Below, piece after piece: positions 32,521 through 33,989 of a stretch of DNA of 33,989 nucleotides. The DNA lies in NCBI GenBank assembly GCA_964526835.1, contig CAZGMK010000039.1, positions 1-33,989 of the forward strand. The letters are read 5' to 3'. Source of the stretch: DAOSXA01 sp964526835. Lineage in GTDB: Bacteria > Zixibacteria > MSB-5A5 > GN15 > FEB-12. A program made the translations under genes and the position numbers. Position 1 is the stretch's first letter. Every line of letters starts with the position of its first letter. The notes under the pieces were generated by a model. That model had not been told where the DNA came from and did no database searches. It saw nothing but the letters and a program-made list of their open reading frames with translations.

Positions 32521-33939
32521 ATGGTGAACATGCTACGATGCAATTATAGGTCAAGCCTGCTACTGATCATGCTTCTTCTGCTGATCGCGCATCCAGACCA
32601 GGCTCAGGATATGGTGATTCCGGGACAGCTCATCATGAGAGTGATCCCCGCAGAACCTCCGGACTCTATTGTTGTTGCAATTGGTGGTGAGGCTGTCGAC
32701 AGCATCCCCGGAACCGACATGTTTCTAATTGAGTTTCCCACCTCACTGCCTGTGGAGAACGCAATCCAGATACTGACGAACCTCCCGGAAGTTATCTTCG
32801 CCCAGCCCAACTTCGAGGTTGCTCTTCCCGAAGTCCAGCAAATGAGCATAGCGTTCCCCGACGAGAATGCCCCGACCTTCCTCGAGGGTTACAGCCCCGG
32901 TCCGCTCTACGGTCAACCGGCAGTATACAGCATCGGAATCGATTCCAGCCATCTCATAACCGGTGGCCAGAACACGGTTGTGGGCGTGATCGACAATGGC
33001 ATTGACTTCACACATCCGTTTCTTGAGAGCTTCATCGACAGTTCCGGTTTCGACTTCATCGACCAGGATGACCTCGCGGCCGAGGAACCGGGGTCAGCAT
33101 ACGGACACGGCAGCTTCGTTGCCGGGCTGGTCAGGTTGGTGGCCGACGAGGCTGTTCTGCTTCCTATCAGGGCCTTCAACGGGGATGGAGTCGGCAACAC
33201 CTTCGCTGTCGCCAACGCCATCAACTTGGCCACGCAACTGGGTGTCGATGTGATCAACATGAGCTTCACATTCCAGGACAATAACGCAAGTCTTGAAGCG
33301 GTTTGCGCCAACGCTGTATCTTCCGGCATCGTCCTCGTGGCGGCAGCCGGAAATCAGGCATCGTCATTGCCGGCCTATCCGGCGGCCCTGCCGGGTGTGA
33401 TTGCGGTCTCGGGTGTGGATTCGTTGGAGCAGATAGCCGATTTCTCTAACTACGGTCCGCACATCGACGTATGTGCGCCCGGCGTGAATCTTTACAGTGC
33501 TCTGGCCGGTGGATATGACTGGGGCACATGGAGCGGGACTTCCTTTGCCGCACCCCTAGTCAGCGGAAGTTGCGCTTTGGTCAGGTCGTTGAACGCCGGT
33601 ATCGGCGCCATGGACATGGAGGCTCACATCCGGTTGTCTGCCGAGACAGAGCTGGCCTGGGGTCCGGTTGAAGCCCCCGACATTCACTATGGTTACGGTC
33701 GAATCGACGCGTTCGATGCCGTTGTGCCGTTCAGTCATGGTGACGTGGATATGTCGGGAGAGATCGACATCGCCGACATCGTCGATTTGGTCGGCTACTT
33801 CTTTCACGAACAGCCCCTTGATGATCTGCCCGTGAGGCTTGCCGATTTCGACTGCAACTCTCGCCTTGATATCGCCGATATCGTCAGCCTCGTAGCGTAT
33901 ATGTTCTCGGGCGGCTCGGACTTCGCGCCGTGCTATTAG
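32521..33939 (+). CDS. Secreted subtilisin-like serine protease with dockerin-like tail
   Basis: A 472-residue exported S8-family peptidase. Signal sequence (LLLIMLLLLIAHPDQAQ) leads to an inhibitor-like prodomain (about 30-105, PGQLIMRVIP to VIFAQPNFEV). The catalytic domain has Asp158 (VGVIDNGIDFTHP), His196 (AYGHGSFVAG), oxyanion Asn278 (AAAGNQ) and Ser341 (SGTSFAAPLVSG), spaced as in subtilisins, so it is probably active. The last 70 residues are a dockerin-like pair: HGDVDMSGEIDIADIVDLVG and ADFDCNSRLDIADIVSLVAY, ending MFSGGSDFAPCY. The start is either ATG 32521 or ATG 32530; the latter has better ribosome-binding-site spacing. It begins 14 bases after the CHAT gene, making it the likely last gene of the sigma/anti-sigma/CHAT operon and a candidate effector outside the cell. 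Confidence 0.92.
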   Translation: MVNMLRCNYRSSLLLIMLLLLIAHPDQAQDMVIPGQLIMRVIPAEPPDSIVVAIGGEAVDSIPGTDMFLIEFPTSLPVENAIQILTNLPEVIFAQPNFEVALPEVQQMSIAFPDENAPTFLEGYSPGPLYGQPAVYSIGIDSSHLITGGQNTVVGVIDNGIDFTHPFLESFIDSSGFDFIDQDDLAAEEPGSAYGHGSFVAGLVRLVADEAVLLPIRAFNGDGVGNTFAVANAINLATQLGVDVINMSFTFQDNNASLEAVCANAVSSGIVLVAAAGNQASSLPAYPAALPGVIAVSGVDSLEQIADFSNYGPHIDVCAPGVNLYSALAGGYDWGTWSGTSFAAPLVSGSCALVRSLNAGIGAMDMEAHIRLSAETELAWGPVEAPDIHYGYGRIDAFDAVVPFSHGDVDMSGEIDIADIVDLVGYFFHEQPLDDLPVRLADFDCNSRLDIADIVSLVAYMFSGGSDFAPCY

Positions 33940-33989
33940 AGCGGTTCTCAGAATAACGTTCCGATTGCAGCGGTTCTTTGAGTTTTGTC

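Noticed and set aside
28524..33989. Type III-E CRISPR (craspase) locus
   Set aside because: Only the sigma/anti-sigma-like/TPR-CHAT logic is shared. No Cas7-11, Cas1/Cas2, Csx31 or repeat-spacer array is visible, so it is not called a CRISPR system.

Overview
The window looks like a piece of a GC-rich, double-membraned bacterium of the FCB group, most likely a candidate-phylum Zixibacteria-type genome. That placement is inferred from four things visible here: several outer-membrane beta-barrels; a LolA-like/FtsX/ABC envelope system; a C-terminal NYPNPFNPTT sorting domain of the type IX secretion kind; and repeated dockerin-like C-termini of the form DISDLVYLVSYMFSGGP ending in PC plus one residue. 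Promoters where visible are sigma-70-like. No rRNA, tRNA or CRISPR array was seen.

Layout. 1-1145: a 5'-truncated dockerin tail and a decayed transposase fragment resembling the IS110 family, otherwise non-coding. 1146-2441: enolase with its own promoter. 2602-4693: three-gene secreted/envelope cluster (DUF1573 protein, PKD-like lipoprotein, outer-membrane channel-like protein). 4708-6811 (minus): phosphomannomutase/phosphoglucomutase followed by a stand-alone double receiver protein. 7084-12329 (minus): five-gene envelope operon (LolA-like periplasmic protein, two FtsX-type permeases, LolD/MacB-type ATPase, outer-membrane barrel). 12534-18516 (minus): two-gene unit pairing a coiled-coil outer-membrane barrel with a 1341-residue secreted multi-repeat protein. 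18807-19988: PAS-LuxR regulator. 20121-24824: DcaP-like porin, LivK-type binding protein and a methyl-accepting chemotaxis protein, with no ABC permease or ATPase. 25415-28456: two secreted proteins, one with a type IX-type tail and one with FG-GAP repeats and a dockerin-like tail. 28558-33939: sigma factor, small zinc-less anti-sigma-like protein, TPR-CHAT caspase-like protease and secreted subtilase with a dockerin-like tail.

The most interesting system is the last one. An ECF-like sigma factor, a soluble protein with an anti-sigma-like N-terminus, and a TPR-CHAT protease with an intact His/Cys dyad sit in one tightly packed operon. This parallels the Csx29/Csx30/CASP-sigma logic of craspase (type III-E CRISPR) loci, but no CRISPR component is visible. 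A testable reading is a stand-alone protease switch: the TPR array senses a cue, CHAT cleaves the anti-sigma-like protein, and the freed sigma factor turns on secreted dockerin-tailed effectors such as the subtilase in the same operon. The second notable theme is the conserved Cys-terminated dockerin-like tail on three neighbouring genes, which may be a sorting or anchoring tag rather than a cellulosome module.
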